Assembly (NCBI GenBank): GCA_025201845.1
Contig: MU603943.1
Location: forward strand, 164,666 to 228,665
DNA length: 64,000 bases
Direction of reading: 5' to 3'
Source: Martensiomyces pterosporus
Taxonomy: Eukaryota; Kickxellomycota; Kickxellomycetes; Kickxellales; Kickxellaceae
Positions 40,101 through 50,979 of this stretch are shown one piece after another. The translations under genes were made by a program, and so were the position numbers. The notes below the pieces were generated by a model. It made no database searches, was not told the DNA's origin, and saw only the letters and a program-made list of their open reading frames with translations. Numbering within the stretch: position 1 is the stretch's first letter; each line of letters starts with the position of its first letter.

Positions 40101-42982
40101 TCCACGGAACACCCTCGCTGGTCTTTGCCGACCAGTGGCAGAACCGCACTCAGAACGAGGCGCTGATTGCTGGCCAGTTCACTGCGGCGGCGGCAGTGCA
40201 GGCTAGTGGAGTGCTGGCGCTTGGTCCGCACAAGAATGCCAAAGCGCTTGGCAAGGTGGGCTTTGACCTGCAGCCTGATTCTGCGTCCAAGTTTGCTGTC
40301 AACTCGGGTCTGTGGTACGCAAAGAAGAACGGCACCACCCCCAAGCTTGTTGTCGGCGGCAGGTTCCAGACCCCCGATGGGTCCACCAACGTTGCTCAGT
40401 TCAAGGACGGCAAGTGGCGCAAGCTCGTGAGCGGCATTACGGGCGAGGTTCTGACGATCAACAATGCAGCCAACCTGCTGTTCATTGGCGGCGTGGCGAA
40501 CATGACCGAGAACCCGTCGAGCCAGAGGCTGTCGGGATTCAGCGGGCTCACTGTTTTCAACATGGACAGCGGCGATAACTTCAGCGTCCAGCGGCTGCAG
40601 GGCGCCACCGGCGACTTCACTGATGTGCAGGTCAACAAGGTGGCGATTCGTGCTGACACATCGACGGTCATTGTTGGCGGCAACTTCCAGTCTGCTGGCG
40701 GCACTCTTGCGTGCCCCTACATCTGCACGCTGGACATCAACGAGGGCCAGTGGTCGCCCCTCACTGCCAGCTCGCTGGTTGCCCAGGTCACCGACATGCT
40801 GTTTGCCGACAAGAAGCTCGTTGTGGCGGGAACGTTCAAGAATGGCACTGGCCCAACGAGCTACATCATGCAGTATGACTTTGGCAAGAACGGCTGGGTA
40901 GACCTGCCAAGCAGCAGCAAGATCCCTGGCCCCGTCGCCGCCCTCGCTCCAGTCAACCATGCAGACAACTCGGGCTCTTTCTTCATCCTCGGCACATCGG
41001 CCTCGAATGGAACGCCGTATCTTGCCGAGTTTGATGGGTCATCAGTCACACTCGCGGATTTTGCGCTTGGGTCCAAGAGCGTTGTTCGCGGAGTCACCCA
41101 GGTGCCCCGAGCTCGCATTCCCGCATCTGTGCTCACTCCTTCTCCGAAGCTCAGCCGCCGCTCCGACGTGCCAATACCCGCCGGCTATGTGCTGGCAGTG
41201 TCTGGCGACCTTTACTTGCCCAGCGGAAAGCGCGCGTCCTCTGCGTTCTTCTACAACAACGAGTGGGCGCCCTTCTTCTCGACCATCCAGGACGATGGGT
41301 CGACTGGGTATGTCGGCTCGGTGTTCTTTGAGAACCCGCCCACAAACGTCTACCAGCGCCACCGCCTGTCCACGGCGCTTGTGATCCTCATCGCCGTGGC
41401 AATTGCCCTGGGCATCACGTTCCTCATCGTCCTGGTCGGCCTTGTTTACATCTACCTGCGCAACCGCCGCGAGGCTGCTGCCACGGCGTCTGCTGCATCT
41501 GCGGCTCTCGCCGCTGCCGCTGCTGGCGGCGGCACTGCCACGAAGGCGCCGCTCAACGCTACGAGCGTGCTCAACAAGGGCGCATTCGGCACCGGCGCAG
41601 CCGACTATGCGCTGAGTGCTGGCGCTGGCGCTGTTGCTGGCGGCGCTCTGGCTGCCGCTGCCACAAAGAGCCGGCTATCTGACGACCGCCCTGCGCATGC
41701 AGCTGGCGCGCGCGACACATGGGGCGAGGACGCGTTTAATGCGGAGCACGTGGAGTTCAACAATGTTGCGCCGAATACTGGTCGGCTGCTCTCGGGCTCG
41801 CCAGCTGGTCTGGCTGGATTGGCTGCTGCCGGACGCCAGGCTGCGGTGTCGTCGGAAACGTATGTCCATTCTAGCGGACCAGGTGGCGACAAGGCTGGTG
41901 AGGGGCCGAATGGCGACGAGAGCCTGGATTCGATCTTTGAGTCCGCGGCTGCTGAAGCTGAGGCTGAAGAGCGCGCTGCATCGGCTGCTGGCATTGCCGC
42001 TGCCGCCGTCGCTGCTGGTAGCGCTGGCGGAGACGGCGGTGCTACTTACGAGATGCCCACTGCTCACCACTACGATGTGCAGGGCAACTTGCTTGGAGAA
42101 ACCGCCAGCGCTGGTGCTGGTATTACTGGTGCTGGTATTACTGGTGCTGGTGCTGGTGCTGGTGTTGCTGGTGTTGGTATTGCTGCTGCCACTGCTGGCC
42201 TGGCGTCGACTGCCGCCACTAGAGGCACTGCTGCTACTGGCGCTTCTGCTGTTGCTGGCGCTTCTACTGTTGCTGGCGCTTCAACCACCACGCGCGATAT
42301 CTCTTCTGAGCCGTCGTCGTACGGAAGCGAGAGCATCTACCGGCCAGACTCGACAAATCCGTTTGAGCAGCGCATGGCGATGCGCGAGTCCCAGGGAGGA
42401 GCGTTCCCGCCAGCAGGGCCGTTTGCCGATAGCGAGGACTTTGGAGGCGGCACAGGCCATATTCCAATGCCAGCGCCATATGCTGCCAGCGAGCAGGCTA
42501 CAGCGGCTGCACTTGCAGGTACCAGTGCAGCAGCGGCAGGCCTGGGCGTAGCGGCAGCGGCAGCGGCAGCCACCACGTCGAAGAAGAGCAACAAGAGCGG
42601 CAGTAAGGAGAGCCGGCGCAGATCCGAGTCGGCCAGCACCAGAAACACAGACACTACTGAGCAATACTCTGCGACACAGACGCCATCATCACGGCCATCT
42701 GCCGAGTCGTCGGCAAACGGGTCGTCGGCGCATCTGCCGATCCGCGATTCACTGAAGCAGTACCCCGTGTTCTATGCCAAGTTTACGTTTAGCTCGCGAG
42801 AGACCGGTGAGCTGGGATTCAGGGCTGGCGAGCGAGTGTTTGTTATTGACCAGAGCGACGAGATCTGGTGGATGGGCATCGTCGACCATGGATCTGACCA
42901 GCCGCTGGAGCAGGGCGTGTTCCCGGCCACATATGTGAGCAGCACGCCGCCCAAGTCCACGGAATGGGCTGAGCTCATGTAA
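37146..42982 (+). CDS. RAX2: RAX2-type cell-polarity landmark protein with C-terminal SH3 domain
   Basis: Two exons, 37146..38676 and 39006..42982, phase 1, GTAACG..TAG intron; 1,835 residues. A membrane signal lies at about 62-85 (WICCVFLMTLLFVISPALAA), preceded by an unusually long polar N-terminus. The large ectodomain has many NxS/T sites and repeated kelch/propeller-like blades (FVGGGFNGTADH, IVALGGSF, LVVGGRFQTPDG, FIGGVANM, VIVGGNFQSAGG), the Rax2 pattern. A transmembrane helix near 1297-1325 (ALVILIAVAIALGITFLIVL) is followed by a 440-residue Ala/Gly/Ser-rich cytosolic tail. The tail ends in an SH3 domain (about 1763-1822) with AKFTFSS, ELGFRAGE, IWWMGIV and GVFPATYV. Yeast Rax2 marks cell poles for bud-site choice; in filamentous fungi it guides hyphal tip growth. 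The SH3 addition suggests direct links to cortical actin or signalling proteins. Confidence 0.9.
42112..42290 (+). repeat. In-frame GCTGGTGCT-type minisatellite in RAX2 tail
   Basis: Tandem GGTGCTGGTATTACT and GCTGGTGCT units, then GTTGCTGGCGCTTCTACT units, encode Gly/Ala/Thr repeats (GAGITGAG, VAGAST) in the cytosolic tail between membrane helix and SH3. Probably length-variable. Confidence 0.75.
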
Positions 42983-43405
42983 AGCAAGCGCCCCTACACC
43001 TAAAACCCCCGTAATGTGCATCTCCTCTTTCTCCTCCGCCCTGGTATTCTACCTCGTCACCCGTCTGTCCCCCTCTCCCAACACAGCTCACAAGCCTGCT
43101 CTTCTTTTTCTCTGGTGCTTCTCCAAGCAGTGTACACGGAGCCCTAAGCCCCCGCAAAAAGCAAGCACGAAAACGATGCATCCTCTCCTTTCCTCCTGAG
43201 CACACGCCTGGTCGTACATCTGATATTCTCTTGCCTTTCTACTTTTTCTCTATTCTTTACCATATTCTCTTCATGTCCTGTTTTTTTTTGTCTACAAACA
43301 AGTGCCTTTGTCGCCATTGCGTTCACCAGCCACAGCAGGCGCTCTGAAAGCCTCAATAGGAAATTGCTGTAAAGCGCAGGTGCAAAAAGAGTGCTGCTGC
43401 TTTGC
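42983..43405. other. Convergent 3' region between RAX2 and thiolase
   Basis: 423 bases, pyrimidine-rich on the plus strand (CATCTCCTCTTTCTCCTCCG, near 43020), with T-rich runs near 43260-43290. It should hold the 3'UTRs of both genes; no clear AATAAA was identified. No gene. Confidence 0.45.
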
Positions 43406-44620
43406 CTAGAGAGCCTCGATGATGATTGCAACGCCCTGGCCGCCTCCAGCACAGGCCGAGCCGACGGCATAGCGGCCGCCAGTCTCCTTCAAGCGGTGAG
43501 CCAAGTGGCCCATGATGCGCGATCCCGAGGCACCCAGCGGGTGGCCCAGCGCAATGGCACCACCCGATGCATTGACTCTGAGGGGATCAATATCAAGAGC
43601 CTTGGCGCACGAGATAACCTGGGCAGCAAATGCCTCGTTGATCTCAATGAGGTCCATCTGGTCGATGGTCAAGCCGGCCTTAGCCAGGGCGCCCTTGATG
43701 GCATCCACGGGCCCAATGCCCATGATTCCGGGGTCGACGCCAATGACATGGTACGAGACGATGCGAGCCAGGGGCTTGACTCCGTGCTGGGCAACTGCTG
43801 CTTCGCTGGCGACGATGACGGAACTGGCTCCGTCGCAGATTCCAGAGGCATTCCCGGCCGTCACCACGCCGTCCTTCTTAAACACGGACGGGAGGCGGGC
43901 GAGTGCCTCGAGGGTGGACTTTGGCCTGGGGTGCTCGTCGGCCGCCAGCGTCTCCACGGCACGCTTGACCTTGACCTCCACAGGAGCGATCTCGCTGTTG
44001 AACACTCCAGCCTCGTTAGCCTGTGCCCAGCGCTGCTGTGACCTAAGGGCGAACTGGTCGCAGTCCTCCCTGCTCACGCTGAACTTCTCTGCCAGTCTCT
44101 CGGCAGTAATCGCCATTGGCACTGCCTCGGGGTAGCGGTCCGAGAGGGTGACCGCCAGGGAGTCCTCCATCTTCAGGTAGTCGGGCCCGAACTTCGTTCC
44201 CCAGCGCACGTTCCTCAGCACATAGGGTGCCTGGCTCATACTCTCGGATCCACCGGTGATGACGAAATCCACGTCGCCCGATTTGATCTCCTGCGCAGCG
44301 CAGATGATCGACTGGAAGCCAGATGTGCACAGCCGGTTGACGGTGTTGGCGGGAGTGCTGATGGGGAGACCGGCGCGGTGGCCGACATGGCGGGCCAGGT
44401 AGGGCGCGTCAGCGGAGGTCTGGATGACGTTGCCGAAGATCACAGACTGCCTTCCGGTGGCGTCGTTTTTGAGGTGCTCCTGCACGTTGGCCGGAAGGCT
44501 GCCGATGGCGGCTTTGGCGGCGAGGCCGCCGAGCTCGTTTGCCGAGAGGTCCTTGAGCTTGCCGCCGAAGGCGCCGAAGGGCGTGCGCTTGGCTGCAATG
44601 ATGAAGGATTGAGCTGCCAT
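43406..44620 (-). CDS. ACAA2: Mitochondrial 3-ketoacyl-CoA thiolase (ACAA2-type)
   Basis: One exon, 404 residues from the ATG at 44620 (the frame is open further only from GTG). It matches ACAA2 along its length: FIIAAKRTPFGAFGGKLKDL, YLARHVGHRAG, GGSESMSQAPYVLRNVRWGT, TAGNASGICDGA. Catalytic residues are in place: C98 in NRLCTSGFQS (acyl-enzyme nucleophile), H360 in GGAIALGHPLG and C390 in ACAGGGQG. The enzyme cleaves 3-ketoacyl-CoA with CoA to acetyl-CoA in the last step of beta-oxidation. The C-terminus EAL is not a peroxisomal PTS1; ACAA2 uses its uncleaved N-terminus for mitochondrial import. A cytosolic or acetoacetyl-CoA role is less likely but not excluded. Confidence 0.93.
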   Translation of the reverse strand: MAAQSFIIAAKRTPFGAFGGKLKDLSANELGGLAAKAAIGSLPANVQEHLKNDATGRQSVIFGNVIQTSADAPYLARHVGHRAGLPISTPANTVNRLCTSGFQSIICAAQEIKSGDVDFVITGGSESMSQAPYVLRNVRWGTKFGPDYLKMEDSLAVTLSDRYPEAVPMAITAERLAEKFSVSREDCDQFALRSQQRWAQANEAGVFNSEIAPVEVKVKRAVETLAADEHPRPKSTLEALARLPSVFKKDGVVTAGNASGICDGASSVIVASEAAVAQHGVKPLARIVSYHVIGVDPGIMGIGPVDAIKGALAKAGLTIDQMDLIEINEAFAAQVISCAKALDIDPLRVNASGGAIALGHPLGASGSRIMGHLAHRLKETGGRYAVGSACAGGGQGVAIIIEAL

Positions 44621-45414
44621 ATTCAAGAGTGTAGTCGATAACAAGTGTGTGGTGAGGCTGAGAGGAGAGGTGTGGAGAAGAGAAACGGTGGCCCGCACCC
44701 CTTGTCCTTTATGGCTTATCTGGCTGTTCTGGCTCTAGCGCTTTATCTCCGAGGCCGCGCTTGACCTCCTTTTTGTTTTTTTCACATGCCCCTTTTTTCA
44801 CATGATCAGCTTTTTGGTGCTGCACCTCGCTGGAGCAAGGGGGCTGCGAGCATGCCGGCGGGGACGAGGTCGGGCGTGCATTGCGCCCTCTCATTTGTAA
44901 TCCTATATGTATGCAGCGGCTTTGCACGTATGGTGCAGAATGGCTAGCCCGGTGTCCGTATTCGACCCCTTTTACCTGTGTACCCACACACCACATCTCT
45001 TGCCGTTCGCAAAGAGGAGCAGATGCAGCGCGTATGCGCTTTGCACAGTCGCGTGGCAGGGCTGGTTTGTTGCACTGAAGAGATCGCCGGGGCTGCAGCA
45101 ATCACAAAACGTGACAGAGGGGACGAAAGGGGCGGCTGGTTGCTGGTGGCTGTCTCCATGGCAAGAGCTAGCCTGTGCAAAGCGGGTTGCTGGCAGCATC
45201 GCCGTTGTCGTCATGGCCAAATGTGCCATTCCGTTGACGTGATCGATCAGCACCGTGAGCAATCGCCGTCGCTGCTGGTACTGGCTTGGAGCAGCACCAA
45301 TGGCTACATAGACAGCACCTTGGTAACAGTAACAGTGCACATGCACCCTCTTTCTCTCTTGCTTCTTCCCTTTACACCATTGTAGTAGCACTCTTTTTTC
45401 ATTTTAGTTCCAGC
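44621..45414. promoter_or_regulatory. Divergent promoter region, thiolase / mitochondrial carrier
   Basis: About 800 bases between two mitochondrial-protein genes. It includes GTGATCGATCAG near 45239 and T-rich runs near 44770-44800. No gene supported. Confidence 0.45.
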
Positions 45415-46749
45415 ATGTCGCCGACCGAAAGCACCACGGCTAACCACACCAAGGCAGTGTCACCAGCGCCCAAGAGTAGCGGATCCGGTGGTGGGTGGAA
45501 GGACTTTGTAGCGGGAAGGTAAGCGACTCTGCTGGTACACAGCCGCAACACAGCGGGGGTCGGCTGCTTTGCAGCTGCTGATGCAACCCGTGCTAACACG
45601 CTCCGTGCAATGCACTCTGTCTCAATGCATATTGGCTGTAGCATTGCGGGAGCAGCTCAGGTCGCCGTGGGACACCCGCTAGATACAGTCAAGGTAGCGG
45701 CTCTTTGCCCTTCTCTCGCTCCACAAACTCTTGCCAAAGCGAGCCCGCTGTGCTGGCTGTGATTTCTTGTTCTCATTGCTAATCATCAAGCCAGCTGCTG
45801 CATAAATGACGCCATCTGCATCTTTTGCACGCCAATGGGATTGTGTTTCCATAGGTGCGGATGCAGATCGAGGGAGCTGGCGTGTTTAAGGGACCCATGG
45901 ACTGCCTTCTGAAGACTATCAGAAATGAAGGCTTCTTGGGCCTGTACAAAGGTAAGCAGGCAAGCAAACAGCCAAAAGGCACCCGCACTTTCTGGAAGCG
46001 GTATGCTGCATGGTGCTAAACAGCTGTGTGGGACGCGTCTCTTTTCATACACAGGAATGGCGTCGCCGCTGGTTGGGATCTCTGCCGTCAACTCGCTGCT
46101 TTTCTGGGCGTATTCGTACGGAAAGGCGCTCCAAACCGGATCAGCCACTGCGACACCCACATTGAGCCAGATCGCAATTGCAGGCGCCGGCGCCGGAGTA
46201 GTGAACAGCATCCTGGCATCCCCAGTCGAGCTCCTGAAGGTACGTCTGCAGACCCAGTACAACACCGCAGCAGGCGGCAAGACTGTGTTCAGGGGCCCCG
46301 TTCCTCTGGCCAAATACCTTGTCCAGCAATTTGGATTCCGAGGCATCATGTGGGGATTCTGGGCCACTGTGGCGCGTGAGATCCCAGCGTACGCAGCATT
46401 CTACGCCGGCTTTGAGTACACCAAGCGGCGATTCGCACAGTCGCTCACCGACGGCGATGCCAGCAAGCTGGGCGTTGTGCCACTGATGCTCTCGGGATCG
46501 GTTGGCGGTGTCAGCTATTGGACTGCGAGCTACCCACTGGATGTGATCAAGAGTCGTGTGCAGAACAGCGCAGCGCCGCCAAAGGGCCCGGGATATATCG
46601 CTGCTGCTGCGAGGGATATCGCCAGGGAGCAAGGCATCAAGGGGTTCTTCCGCGGGTATACACCATCCGTCATCCGTAGCATCCCGGCTGCCGGCGTGAC
46701 GTTTGTCTCTTACGAGCTTGTTATGCGTGCCCTCAACGCCGGGCAGTGA
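45415..46749 (+). CDS. Mitochondrial carrier (SLC25), ornithine/carnitine/Ymc-like subfamily
   Basis: Four exons: 45415..45518, 45642..45693, 45855..45951 and 46055..46749. All have GTAAG/GTAGC..AG junctions that close in phase; 315 residues. The three carrier signatures are present: VGHPLDTVKVRMQ, SPVELLKVRLQTQY and YPLDVIKSRVQ, each with the P-x-[DE]-x-x-K core, plus GFLGLYKG, RGIMWGFWATVAREIP and GFFRGYTPSVIRSIPAAGV. The matrix-side pattern PLVGISAVNSLLFWAYS and the last repeat resemble Ymc1/Ymc2 and the ornithine/carnitine carriers (SLC25A15/A20/A29), but I cannot fix the substrate. It acts in the inner mitochondrial membrane. It diverges from mitochondrial thiolase; a carnitine-type substrate would fit beta-oxidation, but that is inference. 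Confidence 0.85.
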
Positions 46750-46862
46750 GAATAGCATGTGGCAGCTCGCAATTCATAAGCCATTCTATGCACCATTTAT
46801 TCTGGGCAACCTTGCTGTTGCGGACGAGTTCAATAGACAAAGGCTTTGCCATGCGGTGCTTG

Positions 46863-48344
46863 CTAACCTTGGTGGTGGTCTGGCCTACGCATGATCCATA
46901 CGAGTGGCTTTTGCTGGACGGCAATGGGGGCTTTCCCACTAAGCAGGTTTCGGACTGCCACCCTTGGCGGAGCTATTTTCAGTCCAGCGTAACCACTCTG
47001 GATCCCGATAACCTCAAATCCCTCGCTGACATGCTGCTCAGGCTGTGAGGTGACTAGGTGCGTGTAGTTTGAGAACTGGCCAGGTTTCAAGCCCTCAGTC
47101 TTGTCATACACCCAGTCGTCTCTTACCTGCCCAAACCTCGTCACGCCCGTCATGGCTGCATACGTGTCAATGTGAACACGAGCATTCGGCGCACGGCCTT
47201 GCTCTATGCTATGAAGTGCACTGAGCGCATGCCCGCCTGGGTAGTTCAAGCTCGAGATATACGTCATGAATACGACGGCAGCCAGGCTGATGAGGGAGAG
47301 TGCAGTGGCCGCTAGGACAGCGAGTTTCTTTAGACGCACGGCTTTGTGCAGCCCCGCCACGCCAGCGGCTGCGCAGATGTTGAGCACGGGGACGGCGTGG
47401 ATGATGAAGCGCCATTCTTTATGGCCGTTGGCTGAGAACACACCAATCGCAGCCATGTAGGGGACTGCTAGGCGGATGGCTCTGCGGTCGGCCAACGCGC
47501 CGAGGCATGCGAATGGCAGGGCGCCTAGCAGCAGGCGTGGGAGGAAGTGGGTGAAGTAGTAGTGTGTCGGCGAGACACCCCACTCGGAACTGCGACCCTC
47601 GACGACGTTGAACCGGAAGACCTGGAGTTCTGGCCACATTCCCGGTGTCTGCCAGTAGTAGGAATCTATCGAGAGTGTCGCTAAAGCAAAGCAGGCGGAT
47701 GCTGCAAGCGTCGAGACAACCGTCCGGCGTGTGAGACGAGGAATTTCAGATACCAGCATTGCTGCAGAGAACACGATGGTGTCGAACCGCAGGACGATGC
47801 AAGTGAATGCCAGCAACACGGCCATTCGGCGGTAGTGGCGCTGGCCAGCTCGGCCGCTACCAGCTCCAGCTGAACACCGCAGCCAGTGCGCCTGAGCAAG
47901 AAGCATGGGTACCAGCGCCAGCGTGTTTCCCAGCATACGAGCTGTCCAGAACGTGTAGTGGAACTGGCATACGCAGAACACGCCGTACCACGTAGCCGCT
48001 ACACTGCTGAGCCTCGCCCTGACTGCATCGCGCAGCACACTATTTGCCCATGCAACCGCGAGTCCTAGAACAAGTCTTGCTGAAATCTGGATCCAGATAC
48101 CTTCGGATGCCCCACCGCTGAGCAGGCTGGCTGGATATGTCAGGGCGGAGACCAGGAGCGGGCCGATGAATGACCGTGGAACAACGCCTGGAAACGACAG
48201 GTGGTCGAAGCTGCTGTTGACCCGACCCCATTTGAGTATATCGTGGACAGCCTGCATGAAGAAGCTCTCCTCCACCTTGGTGTACGGAACCAGGAGCACG
48301 CTCAGAGATATCGCAGCAGCGAGTGCGTAGTCCAGTGCCCTCAT
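46863..48344 (-). CDS. ALG12: ALG12, dolichyl-P-mannose alpha-1,6-mannosyltransferase of the ER
   Basis: One exon, 493 residues from the ATG at 48344. The first residues MRALDYALAAAISLSVLLVP lead straight into the GT22 signature PYTKVEESFFMQAVHDIL, matching yeast and human Alg12 starts; the open frame extends upstream to 48554 but that part is probably leader. Further family marks are HLSFPGVVPRSFIGPLLVS, TWYGVFCVCQFHYTFWTARM, NTLALVPMLLA, DSYYWQ and NGHKEWRFIIHAVPVLNI, with about ten hydrophobic helices. Alg12 adds the eighth mannose (alpha-1,6) to the lipid-linked oligosaccharide in the ER lumen, using dolichyl phosphate mannose, for N-glycosylation. It diverges from the dynein chain gene. 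Confidence 0.9.
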   Translation of the reverse strand: MRALDYALAAAISLSVLLVPYTKVEESFFMQAVHDILKWGRVNSSFDHLSFPGVVPRSFIGPLLVSALTYPASLLSGGASEGIWIQISARLVLGLAVAWANSVLRDAVRARLSSVAATWYGVFCVCQFHYTFWTARMLGNTLALVPMLLAQAHWLRCSAGAGSGRAGQRHYRRMAVLLAFTCIVLRFDTIVFSAAMLVSEIPRLTRRTVVSTLAASACFALATLSIDSYYWQTPGMWPELQVFRFNVVEGRSSEWGVSPTHYYFTHFLPRLLLGALPFACLGALADRRAIRLAVPYMAAIGVFSANGHKEWRFIIHAVPVLNICAAAGVAGLHKAVRLKKLAVLAATALSLISLAAVVFMTYISSLNYPGGHALSALHSIEQGRAPNARVHIDTYAAMTGVTRFGQVRDDWVYDKTEGLKPGQFSNYTHLVTSQPEQHVSEGFEVIGIQSGYAGLKIAPPRVAVRNLLSGKAPIAVQQKPLVWIMRRPDHHQG

Positions 48345-48648
48345 TGCGAGCTGCTTTTCGTTTCCAATACAGTGGCCAGTACAGCAGAGAAAGAAATATG
48401 CATGTGCAGCAGAACACAAAATGGAGAATATGCCGATGAAGAGCTGAGCGCCACAGGGCTGGGTGCTGGCAGCAACTATGGAGAGAAAATGCGTGGAGCG
48501 ATTTGCTTGGGTATCTTTCGTTTGTTGTTGTTTGGGCTTGGCCTTTGCCTTCATTTCAGTTTTTTTTTTTTCGCACTCCGATTACAGCTCCATTCTCTTT
48601 GTAGCCTCGCTTTAGTGCTATTCTGTTTGCCGCTGCTGTGCGCATTTG
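48345..48648. promoter_or_regulatory. Divergent promoter region ALG12 / dynein intermediate chain
   Basis: About 300 bases. A T-rich run near 48557-48570 precedes the dynein chain start. An upstream extension of the ALG12 frame lies here and contains a hydrophobic stretch, judged not to be coding. Confidence 0.45.
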
Positions 48649-50745
48649 ATGGAGCATCGCAAGGAAGAACTCGAGAAAAAGCGCGCCAAGCTCGCCGAGC
48701 TCAGGCGGCAGCGCGAGGAGCGCAAGCGGGCAGCATTGCAATCCCGCGAGAATCCAGCAGTAAGCACAAGCGGATTTGCCTCTCCACTCGCCAAAACAGA
48801 ACCTCGCTGCATTGGGGTCCTGAAGGCTGCTTGCATTCTAACTCGCATGTGAATGCACATGCTCCACATGCTTTGTTTCTCTTTCTTTATGCACACGTAG
48901 GCCGGTTCGAGCACCAGGATCGATTCAGAGGATATCAACGACCTGGTCAATTCGCTTGTCGGCGACCGCGCTCGTTCGCCAACGAGCCAGATCAGCACGG
49001 CGGCGGGAACGCCAGGCATGTCTCGCGAAGGATCCGGAATGGGCCGCGATCGCAGCATCTCAGCCGCAACATCTATTGGAACACACATGGGCAGCCCCGT
49101 GCCAAGAGCAGCAACACCACTTAGCGCAGCTGGACCGCTGGTGGCTCCGTCGCCAGGAACGACAGCACCTGGCACCAGCGTCAGTTTTGTCCCCGGACAG
49201 CGGGTGGTTCCCGAGTTCAAGACGTCCGAGATCGTAATCTTTGACTTCCCACCCAAGGAGAAGGTCACGTACAACAAGGAGGCACAGACTACGGAGAGCG
49301 GTGAGGGTCCAGACGAGTCCTTGCTTACAGAGGAGGAAATCGAGCGGCGCGTCAAAGAAATCCGTGAGAAGGATGAAAAAGCACGCATCACCAAGGAGGA
49401 GGAGCGTGCCAGGCGTGAAGCGGAGGCGAAGGCTAAGGAGAACGAGATTAAAAGGCTGACGGATGAGCAGCGCGCGAGCATCCTGGAGTCTGGCGAATTC
49501 TCTGTATTCATTGAGCAGACGTCACGAGTGATGGAGCGTGCCTTGGACGAGGACTACGATTTCATGGTCGATTACACGCTGGACACAGCCAACGAGAATG
49601 ACGATGCCAGCGGCGAGAAGCTGAAGCTCGCCATGTCGTTCCACGACGACAAGGTGTCGCGCAACAGGTCGGTGATGGACCTTGCGTGGTCGAGCAAGTT
49701 CCCAGAGCTCGTTGCCGCTGCATATAACCGCAACCCAATGGCGCCCAACGAGCCTGATGGCATCGTGGCGCTGTGGAACACGCACTTGAAGGAAAGGCCG
49801 GAGTTTGTGTTCTATGCGCCGTCGGATGTCCTGCGCGTGTCGTTCTCGGACTTCAACCCAAGCCTTATCGTCGGTGGCGCGTATTCGGGCCAGATTCTCC
49901 TGTGGGACACGCGTGCCAAGGCACAGCCTGTGCTGAAGACACCGCTTACTGCTGGCGGCCACACGCACCCGGTGTACTCGCTCAAGGTCGTCGGCAGCAC
50001 CAATGCCCACCAGCTGATCAGCGCCAGCACCGATGGCCTGGTCTGCTCGTGGCAGCTGGACATGCTGGCGCAGCCGCAGGAGGCCATCGAGCTCTCACAC
50101 CCGGCGCATCTGCGCACCGATGAGGTGTCAGTGACATGCTTCGACTTTGCCGACAACGAGACCACTGCGTTTATTGCGGGAACGGCTGAGGGTGTGGCAT
50201 ACCAGGTGAATCGCTACGACCGTGCCGGGAGCAAGGCTGGGCTCAGCGGGTTTGACGCATACAGGGCGCACACGGCACGCATCAACTCGATCAACTTCCA
50301 CCCGCCGATCGCCTCGGAGTTCACCGACCTCTTCCTCACCACATCGGCTGACTGGACCACACGCCTGTGGCGTGCTCGCCCGGCTGCCAAGCCTGCCTCT
50401 ACCGTGCCCACCGACATCAAGCCCCTGCATGTTTTTGATGCCTTTGACGACTACGTGTATGATGCCCGGTGGTCGCCTGCTCACCCGGCCGTGTTTGCCT
50501 CCGTTGACGGCACCGGGCGCTTGGCGCTGTGGAACCTGAACCACGATATCGAGCTTCCTGTCCAGGCGGCCAGCAGCAGCAGCGGCCGTGCCCTGAATAG
50601 GCTGGCTTGGGATCGCCCTGGTCGCCGCATCGCCACTGGTGGCACTGATGGCACCGTTTACATCTACGATGTTGGAGACCTCTCGGCCCCACGTCCGGAC
50701 GACCACGCAAAGTTCAGCCATGTTATTGGCGACCTGATGAACTAA
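48649..50745 (+). CDS. Cytoplasmic dynein intermediate chain
   Basis: Two exons, 48649..48759 and 48901..50745, phase 0, GTAAGC..TAG; 651 residues. Exon 1 is the N-terminal charged helix (MEHRKEELEKKRAKLAELRR) that binds dynactin p150/NudE in the family. A Ser/Pro/Thr-rich linker follows, then VTYNKEAQTTES, at the place of the LC8-binding KxTQT motif, and a Glu/Lys/Arg helix (TEEEIERRVKEIREKDEKAR). The C-terminal 400 residues are a WD propeller that binds the heavy chain: VMDLAWSSKFPELVAAAY, DFNPSLIVGGAYSGQILLWD, GHTHPVYSLKVVGS, VCSWQLDMLAQPQE, HTARINSINFHPP, LTTSADWTTRLWRA and YDARWSPAHPAVFASVDGTG. It is part of the minus-end microtubule motor. Confidence 0.93.
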
Positions 50746-50979
50746 GTCCCGCACCGAGAAGAGCTGGCTTTTATTTCTTTTGCAGCACTGGCTTCTCGGT
50801 TCTATTACGAGTGTGCGTCAGCAACAAGCACGCTGAGGTGCTCTTGGGGCTTGATGCCAGCTCATAGCATTTTTGGATTGAGGGAAGAAACACAAAGAGC
50901 AGAGTGGTGCAGCAAGAGACAGTAAGAAAGAGAAAGAGAAAAGAGCCGTGCTCCTGCTTTGGCGCAGTCTACGGATCGC

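Noticed and set aside
39164..40960. A 598-codon frame antisense to RAX2
   Set aside because: It lies opposite a confident coding exon; its Arg/His/Val-rich sequence is the shadow produced by the sense codon bias, and no domain is visible.
44621..44698. N-terminal extension of the thiolase as a mitochondrial presequence
   Set aside because: It would need a GTG start; the family's uncleaved N-terminus begins at the ATG at 44620.
48345..48554. N-terminal extension of ALG12 with an extra hydrophobic segment
   Set aside because: Yeast and human Alg12 start at the equivalent of the ATG at 48344; the extension is Lys/Gln-rich then leader-like and lies in the short divergent promoter.
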